Both the position numbers and the translations under genes were made by a program. The notes beneath the pieces are model-generated. The model ran no database searches and was not told where the DNA came from. It saw only the letters and a program-made list of their open reading frames with translations. A DNA stretch of 64,000 nucleotides. It comes from Vibrio tubiashii ATCC 19109. GTDB lineage: Bacteria > Pseudomonadota > Gammaproteobacteria > Enterobacterales > Vibrionaceae. The stretch spans positions 1 through 64,000 of the forward strand of contig NZ_CP009356.1 in NCBI RefSeq assembly GCF_000772105.1, given 5' to 3'. Shown one piece after another: positions 41,420 through 50,393 of the stretch; position 1 is the first letter of the stretch; every line of letters starts with the position of its first letter.

Positions 41420-44400
41420 ATGGGTAAAAAGATATTGTCAATATTTGTGGTGATGAGTGCGCTGATGGGGACGCTTGCACTTTGGTTGTGGTTACCTGAT
41501 GAACAGCCGGCTTGGATCAAGTGGGTCGCGCTGAGCCTTACCGCGGTAATTATGAGTGTGACGGTGATCTACTGGTGGCGCCAGCGGGCAAAGTCTAAAA
41601 CGACGTCAGAAGAGCACGATCAGTCGGTCTTATTGAAGCAAGACACCAGAGTGATCGAACAGCTGTTTCGTCTGGCGGTCAAAAAAATACTGGGGCAAGG
41701 GCGCAACAAGCTTGACAGTTTATACCGTCTCCCTTGGTACTTGGTGCTCGGAGGTGAGCAAGACGCCAAAAGTTCGGTCTTGCTTCAAAATGGGTTTGAA
41801 CCGATCAATGAACGCACCGAGCACGACAGTGATACCGAGCAGTACCTGCGCTTTTGGAGCAATGATCACGCGGTTGTCGTCGAAGTTGGTCATCGCATAT
41901 TCGACAGTGAAGGCATCGACGAAGCGTTGTGGGGCGTTCTTGCCAAACAGCTTTTAAAGTATCGTCCTCGCCAAGGTCTTAATGGGATCCTAACGGTGAT
42001 TGGTTGTGAGCGTTTGGTCGTAACGGACAATAAAGAACGTTCAAAGTTAGCGGCGATCTACCAGGAAGCCATTTTATCAATGGGAGGGGCACTGGATCTG
42101 GTTCTGCCCGTCTATATGGCTTTTTCTAAAGCCGATGGCATTGCGGATTTCATCGATTTCTTTGAAGGCTTTACCGCTTGTGATTCTGAAAACCCTTTCG
42201 GCATTACTTGTGACTATGATGTGTCACGCCGCTATGACAAACATGACTTTGAGCAACAGAGTCACAAGCTGATTGAGGCGCTGGCCTTGCAACAGTTTGA
42301 ACAACTCAATAATGCCAATGTGGACAAGGCGGAAGCGATACTCGCTTGGCCTTATCAGTTGAGAATTGTGTTTGAGCGGATCAATGAGCTTCTGAGCGAG
42401 ATCGGTCGAGAGAACCGTGTGCGTGAAGCGGTTTGGCTCCGTGGCGCTTATTTAATGTCATCGGGGCAAAAAGGCATCAAGCATGACTTGTTAACTCACT
42501 CTGTCGCGGAGCGCGGAGAGTTCAATCGCCTCGAGACCAAAGAGCAGCAACCGAGTCGTCGTGGCTACTTTACGCAGCGAATCTTCAGTAAAGTCATACT
42601 TCCAGAGAAAAATCTGGTGGGCGTCAACGAGTGGCGACATGCGGGATATTTGGCTTTTCGTTCAGCGATCTTGGTCTCAATCATGGCGTTAATGGTGATT
42701 GGAGGCCTGAAGTTAAGGGATAACTGGACGGCGGATGAAAACTGGCGCAGTGCGGCTATCTCTCAGATTCGTTTCTACCAGTCGGATATCCAAGCATTAA
42801 GCCAAGACTATTCAATGTCTGATTTGGTGGCGGTCTTGGTTGAGTTGGGCGACGTTGTGATTGCTGGTATCCAACCTAAACCTTGGCATAAGCTCGTCAG
42901 TATCAAGCAAGGTGAAACGGCAGAGACCATCTACAAAACGTACGAAAAACAGCTTCATCAAATCTTGTTACCGAAGTTAGAAGAATTGATCAGTAGCGAG
43001 TTGTATGTATACGTCAATTTGGGTAATCCAAGCCGAATCTTTGAAATTTTGCGTTACTACCAAATGTTGTTTGACCGCGACCAGCTCAACATAGAAGAGC
43101 TGCAAGCGTATCTAGTGGATATTCTGAAAGATCAGGGGGAATTATCTTCAGATGAGTTGGCTCAACTCTCTCTGCTCATCGAAGATTTGTTCAGTGGCGA
43201 TTACGACCAACAGTTAGTGCCAAATCAAGAGCTGATCGCCGTTGCGACCAATAATTTGGAAGGGTTGTCGCCCGAACGTTTGATCTATGCGCGGATTAAA
43301 AGCATGCCCCAATACCGCACACAGGTGGATCTGCGCCGACAACTGGGTGAAAAGTTCGATAGCCTGTTTACGTTCTCTACCGGTTTCCATGGCTACTTAG
43401 TACCAGAGGTTTTTACCAAGCAAGGGTACGGCAAGCTTGACTTGACGGCTAAATCTCCTCTGTTGAGAGAGCTGATGGGAGAGTTCAAAGCGATCCAGGG
43501 CGACATGTCCGGGGCCTCTGTCGTGGAACTCACGGAACTGAGTAAGCAGATCCAAAGGTTGTACTTTGCCGACTATGTCTATTACTGGAAAGAAATGGTC
43601 AATAACATTGAGGTGAAGCCTTTTGCCGATGCCGCGGAGCTAAATTACGTCCTGCGCAATGTGAGGACACCGGCCAGCAGCCCATTGCTGGATGTCATGG
43701 AAGCGGTGGTCGTCAACACAACACTTGCGGTTGAAGAGCAACCAGATACCAAAGGACAAAAACGGGTAGCCAGTCAGTTGGGGCTGAAAAAAGCCAAGAA
43801 AGTGCTCAACAAAGCCAACAAAATCAATCGCGCGGTAGGCGACAAGCTACTTAGACTCCAGCCATCGTTTGTGGTGAATGAAGCCTTTTTACCGTTCTCT
43901 CAGTTTGTCAACGGCAGCGGAAAAGGGGCGACCCCTCATGATGAGCTGATTGTTGCGGTGACGGAGTTGACCAGTTTCTATGATACGGCGTTGACGAATG
44001 CTAATCCGGGCAAAGCATTTCATGAATATGCACTGGCTCATGCTCAGGGAAGTCGTGATCCGATCGTGAAGTTTCGTTTAGCGGGCAGCCAAGCACCAAG
44101 CCAGGTTGCAAGTTGGGTGCAAAGCATCAGCGAACAGGTCTGGGGACAAGTAGTGCAAGGAAGTGCTGACTATTTGAACACTCAGTGGGACGAACAAGTC
44201 TATCAATTTTACGCGGCGGCGATTGAAGGGCGTTTCCCATTCGCTCAGCATGGCCGGGGTGAGGTGAACTTAGATGATTTCAGTGCCTTTTTTAAACCCA
44301 GTGGCCGGGTTGACCAGTACATTGACCAATTTCTTAAGCCGTTCGTGTATTGGGATAATGGGCGCCTGAAAATCAATGAAGTGGATGGATTGACCTTACC

Positions 44401-44869
44401 GATCAGTGATTCGACACGAGTGCAGCTCGAAAGAACGCGACAAATTACGCGTATCTTCTTCGGATCATCTGGGGGAGAAATGGCATTAACGATTGGCTTA
44501 AAAGCTCAATCAATGAGTACAGATGTCACGGAGTTTCGTTTACGAGATGCCCAAACGCTCTTTAGCTACCGACATGGTCCACGGGTATGGCGTGATGTGA
44601 CGTGGCCTTCGCTCGGCGGTGACGATCATCTTAGCGCTGAGTTTTTCAACGGAGACAATCGTCTGGCCGGGCAATCCTTTACGGGTCAGTGGGCTCTGTT
44701 TCGAGCCATGTTTAGTCGAAGCAGTCGTGCAACCACCAGTCGATTGGTGCGGACTCTGAATTATGACCTTGATGGTAACCAGATTGGTCTGGAGTTCTCA
44801 TTGAGAGACTCCAATCAGAGCTTGGACAAGGCGGTGTTTTCACAATTCGCTTTGCCTAAGCAGTTGTAA
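41420..44869 (+). CDS. tssM: T6SS membrane protein TssM (IcmF)
   Basis: Inner-membrane core protein of 1149 residues. Two TM segments lie near residues 4-25 and 30-50 and a third at about 412-430. The cytoplasmic part has the site where many TssM proteins carry a P-loop; here it reads GGEQDAKSS, so the second Gly of GxxxxGK[ST] is Ala and nucleotide binding is doubtful. LYRLPWYLVLGG, QLRIVFERINELL and the C-terminal WPSLGG...GQWALFRAMF region are typical. It binds TssJ in the periplasm and TssL in the membrane. Confidence 0.93.
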   Translation: MGKKILSIFVVMSALMGTLALWLWLPDEQPAWIKWVALSLTAVIMSVTVIYWWRQRAKSKTTSEEHDQSVLLKQDTRVIEQLFRLAVKKILGQGRNKLDSLYRLPWYLVLGGEQDAKSSVLLQNGFEPINERTEHDSDTEQYLRFWSNDHAVVVEVGHRIFDSEGIDEALWGVLAKQLLKYRPRQGLNGILTVIGCERLVVTDNKERSKLAAIYQEAILSMGGALDLVLPVYMAFSKADGIADFIDFFEGFTACDSENPFGITCDYDVSRRYDKHDFEQQSHKLIEALALQQFEQLNNANVDKAEAILAWPYQLRIVFERINELLSEIGRENRVREAVWLRGAYLMSSGQKGIKHDLLTHSVAERGEFNRLETKEQQPSRRGYFTQRIFSKVILPEKNLVGVNEWRHAGYLAFRSAILVSIMALMVIGGLKLRDNWTADENWRSAAISQIRFYQSDIQALSQDYSMSDLVAVLVELGDVVIAGIQPKPWHKLVSIKQGETAETIYKTYEKQLHQILLPKLEELISSELYVYVNLGNPSRIFEILRYYQMLFDRDQLNIEELQAYLVDILKDQGELSSDELAQLSLLIEDLFSGDYDQQLVPNQELIAVATNNLEGLSPERLIYARIKSMPQYRTQVDLRRQLGEKFDSLFTFSTGFHGYLVPEVFTKQGYGKLDLTAKSPLLRELMGEFKAIQGDMSGASVVELTELSKQIQRLYFADYVYYWKEMVNNIEVKPFADAAELNYVLRNVRTPASSPLLDVMEAVVVNTTLAVEEQPDTKGQKRVASQLGLKKAKKVLNKANKINRAVGDKLLRLQPSFVVNEAFLPFSQFVNGSGKGATPHDELIVAVTELTSFYDTALTNANPGKAFHEYALAHAQGSRDPIVKFRLAGSQAPSQVASWVQSISEQVWGQVVQGSADYLNTQWDEQVYQFYAAAIEGRFPFAQHGRGEVNLDDFSAFFKPSGRVDQYIDQFLKPFVYWDNGRLKINEVDGLTLPISDSTRVQLERTRQITRIFFGSSGGEMALTIGLKAQSMSTDVTEFRLRDAQTLFSYRHGPRVWRDVTWPSLGGDDHLSAEFFNGDNRLAGQSFTGQWALFRAMFSRSSRATTSRLVRTLNYDLDGNQIGLEFSLRDSNQSLDKAVFSQFALPKQL

Positions 44870-44871
44870 AC

Positions 44872-45564
44872 ATGCCAATGGAAAGGGCGATAAATCAAGG
44901 AAGCGCGTTCGTTAATCGTAATGCTCTCCGAGTGCCCGCCGGGCACCAAACTCGGTACTGTCATGAGACACCCCACGAGTATATCAAGCAGTTTACCGCG
45001 CCAGCCGAGCTGGCGCGGGAATACTCGGCCTTGATTGATTGTCAGGGAGCGTGCGTTCAAGAGGTGTTAGGCGTCGACTGGTCTCATGGAATTTTACGAC
45101 TGTCGTATGACCCGTGCGCCGTCACGCTAAGCCAGTTTACCTCAGCGGATCTTCCGACGTTTATTGCCATATTGCCACGTATTATTTCGGCCATTGAGCA
45201 CTGTCACCACCGAGGGTGGGTGCACGGCGATATTAAACCATCGAACCTGCTCTATGCGCCTAAGAATCATCAAGTGCGCTTGATTGATTTTGGTGCCAGT
45301 CATCGCATGGGCACCCGCCGTGAAACATTTCGTCACTGGCAAGGAACCCCCATGTTTGCTTCGTCGGCACAGCTCAATGGAGAGGGGCGGGTCGAGGCGA
45401 GAGACGACTGGTATTCGCTTAACAAAATCATCGAGCAAGTCATGCCGTTGGCGCGTGACTATACAAGACGTACAGAATTGGAGCGCTTAGCACAGCGTTT
45501 ATGTACGCGAATCAGCGATAGGAAAGTGTATGAAAAAGAAAAAGCTTGCGACCGAGAATCTTGA
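44872..45564 (+). CDS. Compact Ser/Thr protein kinase of the T6SS (PpkA-like)
   Basis: Kinase-like protein of 230 residues. Catalytic loop HGDIKPSNLL (about 123-132) and the metal-binding IDFG (about 141-144) are intact, and QGTPMFASSAQ matches the activation segment end. The N-terminal lobe is short with no clear glycine loop; Lys39 in EYIKQF may be the ATP-binding Lys. Full PpkA proteins are far longer and have a periplasmic part, so this is a minimal soluble version. Its partner should be the FHA protein at 37538. No PppA phosphatase gene is present in the window. The last 35 bases overlap the next gene. Confidence 0.85.
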   Translation: MPMERAINQGSAFVNRNALRVPAGHQTRYCHETPHEYIKQFTAPAELAREYSALIDCQGACVQEVLGVDWSHGILRLSYDPCAVTLSQFTSADLPTFIAILPRIISAIEHCHHRGWVHGDIKPSNLLYAPKNHQVRLIDFGASHRMGTRRETFRHWQGTPMFASSAQLNGEGRVEARDDWYSLNKIIEQVMPLARDYTRRTELERLAQRLCTRISDRKVYEKEKACDRES

Positions 45565-47431
45565 CTTTGATGTCTCAACAATTAAGAGCAGCAGTGGGGA
45601 ACTAAACGACAATTTGGGGTGTGCGATTGCCATTGAAAATTGGTTAACAAATCTGTATTCGGTGTGTAAGAAATCGCAGCGCGCTTTGCCGTTTTTAGAA
45701 AAAGCCATTGATCTGGTGTACTCGGAGGTGGAAGCCGAACTGTATCGAACATCCGGTGGTAAGGCTAGCGCCTATAGCGCAGCCGAAGTAGCGAAGCACC
45801 CGGTGTGGGATTTTTTTGTACAGCGCGTTACCAAAAGGTACGGCAGTTTGGTGCGGGTCGTGAAGCCGCACCGTTCGCCAACGGAATCAGTACGTTCCAA
45901 ATTGATCAACCGTACTTTCTCTCAAATGCTTTACAACAAGAATCGCGTTCTTGAGCGTTCTAGCAACAGTATTCTGGCTTCGGGCGAGCTTGGCGTGCTT
46001 AAAGTTGAACTGCTGGATGCCCAAGTGGGGGCCTTAGTGGATGCCTACAACGGTCATCTAAAGCAAAATGATGAGCTGTGGCCCGCTTTAAACGAGCTGT
46101 TTCAAAAGCATGTGGGGACCTCAAGTAAAGCAGAAGGCTCAGTGAAGGAGGGCGGACCTGAAATCGATATCGCGGCCGACGTGTTTGCGGAGTATAAATT
46201 TGCGTACGAAAAGGTCTGGGATTTTGGCAAAATGCGCAACAAAATCAATCTTGCGATGGAGGTCGGTGCGCGTGCCGGCTTTAAGGAAAATATACATGCT
46301 AAGTTTGGGCAAGGTGGGTCGGCCGGTTTTCGTGACAAAAAGGTTGGTGAAGAGGCTGGGCGTAAACTAGCGTCGACCAAATACACACAAGATTACACGC
46401 CAGGCCAAGGGGTGGAAGTTAACAAAAAGGAAGACGCGAGCGACGACTCATTTGAAACGATGCAGTTGATTCCAGGCATTGACCTCGAAGTCAATGTTTC
46501 CTTAGCGGCACAGGCTGGGTTGAAGTTAAAGTTTGAACATGAACTCACTATTGGTGACTTCATGGAGATGAAAAACGAGGCGGACTTGTTTGCAGGAGCA
46601 AACGTCAAGGCCGAGTTTGTCGCGACGGCGAACACGGCAAACTATTTTGCGTCTGATGAGATAATCAAATTTAAGGCGGGAGCGAGCGCATTTGCGGGGG
46701 TGAAAGCCACAGGCAGCAGCTCCATTTCGTTTAAAGCGCGCGGCATTAAAATGGCGGGGGCGAGTGTGACGGGCTCCGTTTCGGCAGGCATCGGCGTGTC
46801 GGCTGCGGTTGAAACCATTGTAAAGAGCTCAGGCGATATTAGCTTTAAAGCGGGAGCTGGGGCGACGGTTGGTGTCGGTAGCAGTGTGGATTTTGGTACC
46901 ATGGTGAACCCTATGCTGGTGAAAATCCTTCTCTGGGACAAATTAGGTCATCGTCTTCATTCACAACAAACCAAGCGAATCACCAACATTCAATACAACC
47001 GACAGGTCAATCAAATTGCTGTTAGTCGATGTCAAGACAACATTAGGACGGCAATGACCAATCTTGATCTGGAATATCGAACATTGGCTGAAGAACTGTG
47101 GCGGATCCCGACCTTCACCAATGTATCGACTCAAAATGAGGTTACTACGATACATGACGAGATCTCTCGTCCCAATCAACACGTGCTTGATCAATACTTA
47201 AAGACATTGGGCGTGACAGATCACTTGCACATGGATGACGACGACGTTCTGCAAGCTGCTATTGATATCGATAATGATGCTCGAGAAGTTCAGGCTAACG
47301 CGAAGCGGGAGAAAGAGGCTGAGAAAGCTTTCTCGAAGAAGGGTAAGCGACTCAAAAGGGCTAACGCGATACGCCGTAAGGCGGGGTCGTCTCCTGCAGG
47401 GTTGCTCGCGGTTCAGCCTCATACGGCTTAA
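45530..47431 (+). CDS. Unknown T6SS-linked protein of 633 residues, effector candidate
   Basis: I recognise no known domain. The N-terminal 200 residues are helical. The middle (about 365-460) is a Gly/Ala/Ser-rich repeat with a recurring K-A-G-A-S / I-S-F-K-A pattern, suggesting a beta-solenoid or an amphipathic membrane-active segment. The C-terminal part is charged with a basic tail (KKGKRLKRANAIRRK). No signal peptide, MIX or PAAR motif is seen. It lies between the kinase and vgrG and overlaps the kinase gene, so co-expression is certain. It could be a VgrG-delivered effector or an accessory part; no immunity gene is apparent. Confidence 0.6.
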   Translation: MKKKKLATENLDFDVSTIKSSSGELNDNLGCAIAIENWLTNLYSVCKKSQRALPFLEKAIDLVYSEVEAELYRTSGGKASAYSAAEVAKHPVWDFFVQRVTKRYGSLVRVVKPHRSPTESVRSKLINRTFSQMLYNKNRVLERSSNSILASGELGVLKVELLDAQVGALVDAYNGHLKQNDELWPALNELFQKHVGTSSKAEGSVKEGGPEIDIAADVFAEYKFAYEKVWDFGKMRNKINLAMEVGARAGFKENIHAKFGQGGSAGFRDKKVGEEAGRKLASTKYTQDYTPGQGVEVNKKEDASDDSFETMQLIPGIDLEVNVSLAAQAGLKLKFEHELTIGDFMEMKNEADLFAGANVKAEFVATANTANYFASDEIIKFKAGASAFAGVKATGSSSISFKARGIKMAGASVTGSVSAGIGVSAAVETIVKSSGDISFKAGAGATVGVGSSVDFGTMVNPMLVKILLWDKLGHRLHSQQTKRITNIQYNRQVNQIAVSRCQDNIRTAMTNLDLEYRTLAEELWRIPTFTNVSTQNEVTTIHDEISRPNQHVLDQYLKTLGVTDHLHMDDDDVLQAAIDIDNDAREVQANAKREKEAEKAFSKKGKRLKRANAIRRKAGSSPAGLLAVQPHTA

Positions 47432-47499
47432 TCGCAGACCTGTGATGGCGGAAATGGATGTCCGCCTAACTATGATTGAATCAGTGGTTTAAAGTACAT

Positions 47500-49491
47500 A
47501 TGAGCAGTAACACAATACAACATCAATCTCGCCCACTTATTGCGACGTTATCGGACAATGAGGATTACATCGTCACTCATCTCACCGGAGATGAGACTGT
47601 GTCGCTTGGATCTAGGTTTGTTCTCTCGCTGGTCGCCAGTGCAGAAGTGAATGTGAAAAACCTCGGTAAAGCAGTGCGGGTGATCTATTCACAAGCAGAA
47701 GAGAAGTTTCACTACACGGGGTTATGTAACTCAATCCAGTTCACAGGGTTCAGCAAAGAAAAACAGCAATACTTTTATCAATTAGAAATGGTTGATCCGC
47801 TTTCTATTCTCGCGCATCGCGGCAGTCGTCAAATCTTTCAAAACATGACGACAAAGCAGATTGTTGAAGACATACTTAGGCAAGCCGACTTAAAAGGTTT
47901 TTTTCGTTTTAATGTGTCTGGCAGCGGAAAAAAACACGAATATTGTGTCCAACTGGATGAGTCGGATCAAGCCTTTATTCAGCGTTTGTTCGCCAGTGAG
48001 GGGTGGCATTTTCACATTCAGCACTCATCGGGTAAGCCCTTGGTCTGCGTCGGGGATACCAACCAGCGTTTTAAAAAGATCGCGGCGCCAACACTGAGTT
48101 ATCAAGTGGGAGCGCGTGAATCGAATCGTATGATCAGCCATTGGAGTGATTTGCGCCGTGTGGGTACGTCGACCGTGTCTTTTGCTGACCATCATCAGGC
48201 GAAAGGGGATGTTTTTGATAGCGGCGAACGTCAGACCGCCAGCGAAGCGTCACTAAAAACATTATCACGACAAGGCTATGCTTATGGTCATGATTCAAAA
48301 GCAGAAGCGCGTGACGCCGCCAAACGTCAGATGGAGGCGTTAGATTGCGACAAATTGGCATCGCAAGCGTCGTCGACCATTACTGCGTTGGTGTGTGGGT
48401 CTAAATTTACTCTCAGCGAGCATCCATTGAAATCTATGAACCAAGAATATCTGGTGACTAAGATTACGTATCAAATTGCAAGTGAAGAGTCCCGCAGCGA
48501 CCTAACGTATCGCAATCAGTTTACCTGCATTCCGGCTTCGGTGACTTATCGACCAGAAATACCGACAAAACCGCGTGTACACAGTTTGCATACCGCCACG
48601 GTGACCGGTCCTAGTGGCGAGGAGATCTATCGCAACAAATTGGGTGGTGTGAAAGTCCAGTTTCATTGGGACCGCAATGGCAAGGAGGACGAGAATAGTT
48701 CGTGCTGGTTGCCAGTGTCTCAAAGCTTGGCCAGTAAGGGGTTCGGAGCGCAATTCACGCCTCGCGTGGGCGACGAAGTCCTCGTTCAATATATTGATGG
48801 CGATCCGGATCGTCCTGTGATCACGGGCTCGCTTTATCACCAGAATAGTGCCCCTCCATACAGCTCTGCGACTCAAAGTGGCATCAAAACTCGAACTACG
48901 CCAAACGGCAGCAGTAAACAGGGCAATGAACTGCGTTTTGATGACCAAAAAGACAAAGAGCACGTGTATTTGCATGCCGAAAAAGATTTTGAGATTGAGG
49001 TGACAAACGATGGCCTAACCTCGATTAAAGGCTCAAAAACGACTCAGGTGGAAAAGACGGTCGCTATGGCAGCCAAAGAAGGGATCACGATAGAAACAGA
49101 GCAAACGCTGGTGGCTAAAACCAAACAAAACTGGACGGGCGATAGTGGTCAAGACTTGGCACTAAAAGCGGCGTCCAATATTGCTCTTGAGGCAAAGTCG
49201 AACGTTTCTGTTGACGGTCAACAGGTCTCTATTACGGGTAAGAGTAAAATTGAACTCAGTGTCGGTGGAAGCAAAATAGAAATCAGTGCGAGCGGGATAA
49301 AGATTGATGCTCCGCAAGTCTCGATTGCGGGGAAATCGAAGGCGGAAGTTAAGGCCACGATGTTGGCTTTAGAAGCACAGGGCAAAGCCGATCTTAAAGG
49401 CAGCCTTGTTTCGATTAACGGTAGTCTGAGTACTCAGGTAAAAGCGGGAGCAATGGTACAAATACAAGGGGCGATTGCTAAGGTAAACTGA
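47500..49491 (+). CDS. vgrG: T6SS spike protein VgrG (TssI)
   Basis: Trimeric spike of 663 residues, gp27-gp5 fusion. The gp27-like half has LASAEVNVKNLGKAVRV-type start and FIQRLFASEGWHFHIQH. The gp5 OB-fold holds GVKVQFHWDRNGKEDENSSCWLPVSQ and GDEVLVQYIDGDPDRPVITGSLY, followed by the DUF2345-type beta-helix with GS/IxI repeats to the end. There is no extra effector domain. ATG 47500 is preferred over the TTG at 47476, though neither has a strong ribosome site. It overlaps the next gene by one base. Confidence 0.93.
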   Translation: MSSNTIQHQSRPLIATLSDNEDYIVTHLTGDETVSLGSRFVLSLVASAEVNVKNLGKAVRVIYSQAEEKFHYTGLCNSIQFTGFSKEKQQYFYQLEMVDPLSILAHRGSRQIFQNMTTKQIVEDILRQADLKGFFRFNVSGSGKKHEYCVQLDESDQAFIQRLFASEGWHFHIQHSSGKPLVCVGDTNQRFKKIAAPTLSYQVGARESNRMISHWSDLRRVGTSTVSFADHHQAKGDVFDSGERQTASEASLKTLSRQGYAYGHDSKAEARDAAKRQMEALDCDKLASQASSTITALVCGSKFTLSEHPLKSMNQEYLVTKITYQIASEESRSDLTYRNQFTCIPASVTYRPEIPTKPRVHSLHTATVTGPSGEEIYRNKLGGVKVQFHWDRNGKEDENSSCWLPVSQSLASKGFGAQFTPRVGDEVLVQYIDGDPDRPVITGSLYHQNSAPPYSSATQSGIKTRTTPNGSSKQGNELRFDDQKDKEHVYLHAEKDFEIEVTNDGLTSIKGSKTTQVEKTVAMAAKEGITIETEQTLVAKTKQNWTGDSGQDLALKAASNIALEAKSNVSVDGQQVSITGKSKIELSVGGSKIEISASGIKIDAPQVSIAGKSKAEVKATMLALEAQGKADLKGSLVSINGSLSTQVKAGAMVQIQGAIAKVN

Positions 49492-50054
49492 TGACATTAA
49501 TTAAAATTCCTCATGATGATGTTCAAGAGATCTTTCGTGCCTATGAGCCGAGTCCGGAAATATTAGAACTGGCGACGGCCCCTATTGCGCCCGCAAAGTT
49601 GATTGCTGAGGCGACGCACAGGGCACTGTTTTCTGATGCTGTCATGTTCATTGCTCATGCCTTACCAATACGCGAATCAGTGTGGTGGGCGGTGTGTTGC
49701 GCTGACACACGTATGGATTGGAATGAAGATGAAACCAATGCCGTACGCGCTGCGCGTGCTTGGGTGCATACGCCGGATGAAACCAGTCGCCGATTTGCTG
49801 AGCAAATGATCGACAAAGCGGGCTTAGATACCGGCGCTGGATGGGTAGCTCAAGCGGCATTCTGGAGTGGTGGTAGTATGATTAAACCAGAGGATCCTGT
49901 AGTGCCCCCGCCTCCGTATCTGTATGCTCAAGCGGTAGCAGGAAGCGTCAATCTTTGCGCGGTTCTCCCTGATGGTGAGCACGCACAATCACGATACCAT
50001 GAATTTATCGACATGGGCCTGAACATTGCTTCAGGTGGGAATGGAAAACGCTAG
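49491..50054 (+). CDS. T6SS-associated accessory protein (DUF6931-like)
   Basis: Protein of 187 residues typical of those between vgrG and PAAR genes. It has the characteristic AYEPSPEILELATA start and the ESVWWAVCCADTRM motif (about 63-76), then a short helical second half and a proline stretch PVVPPPPYLYAQAV. Family assignment is from memory of the motif. Role unknown; a chaperone or adaptor for loading the PAAR tip or an effector would fit its place. It overlaps vgrG by one base and precedes PAAR by nine. Confidence 0.65.
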   Translation: MTLIKIPHDDVQEIFRAYEPSPEILELATAPIAPAKLIAEATHRALFSDAVMFIAHALPIRESVWWAVCCADTRMDWNEDETNAVRAARAWVHTPDETSRRFAEQMIDKAGLDTGAGWVAQAAFWSGGSMIKPEDPVVPPPPYLYAQAVAGSVNLCAVLPDGEHAQSRYHEFIDMGLNIASGGNGKR

Positions 50055-50063
50055 GAGAGAGTC

Positions 50064-50360
50064 ATGTTACCAGCCGCTAGAGCGACGGACATGCATGTGT
50101 GTCCAATGCAAACCCCCGCTGTTGTACCGATCCCACATGTGGGAGGGCCACTACTACCGATGCCGAGTACGGTATTGGTGGGTAACCTCCCGGTAGCGAC
50201 ACTTGGTCAAATGTGTGTTTGCGTGGGTCCACCTGACAGCGTGGTAAAAGGCAGCGCAACGGTTTTAGTGAACAATAAGCCCGCAGCAAGAATGGGCGAC
50301 CTGACTGCACATGGTGGAACCATAGTGATGGGGATGCCCACGGTCTTAGTGGGGGGCTAA
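50064..50360 (+). CDS. PAAR-domain spike tip protein
   Basis: Small protein of 98 residues that caps the VgrG trimer. It has the PAAR/DUF4150 pattern: PAARATDMHVCP, PIPHVGGPLLPMPSTVLVGNLPVATLG, KGSATVLVNNKPAARMGDLTAHGGTI and a final MPTVLVGG. Conserved His and Cys at about 11-13, 25 and 80 probably bind zinc. There is no effector extension. It is the last T6SS gene on this strand; the regulator gene that follows is convergent. Confidence 0.92.
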   Translation: MLPAARATDMHVCPMQTPAVVPIPHVGGPLLPMPSTVLVGNLPVATLGQMCVCVGPPDSVVKGSATVLVNNKPAARMGDLTAHGGTIVMGMPTVLVGG

Positions 50361-50393
50361 GCAGCCATGGGCATCTTAACTAAGTCTTTGTCA

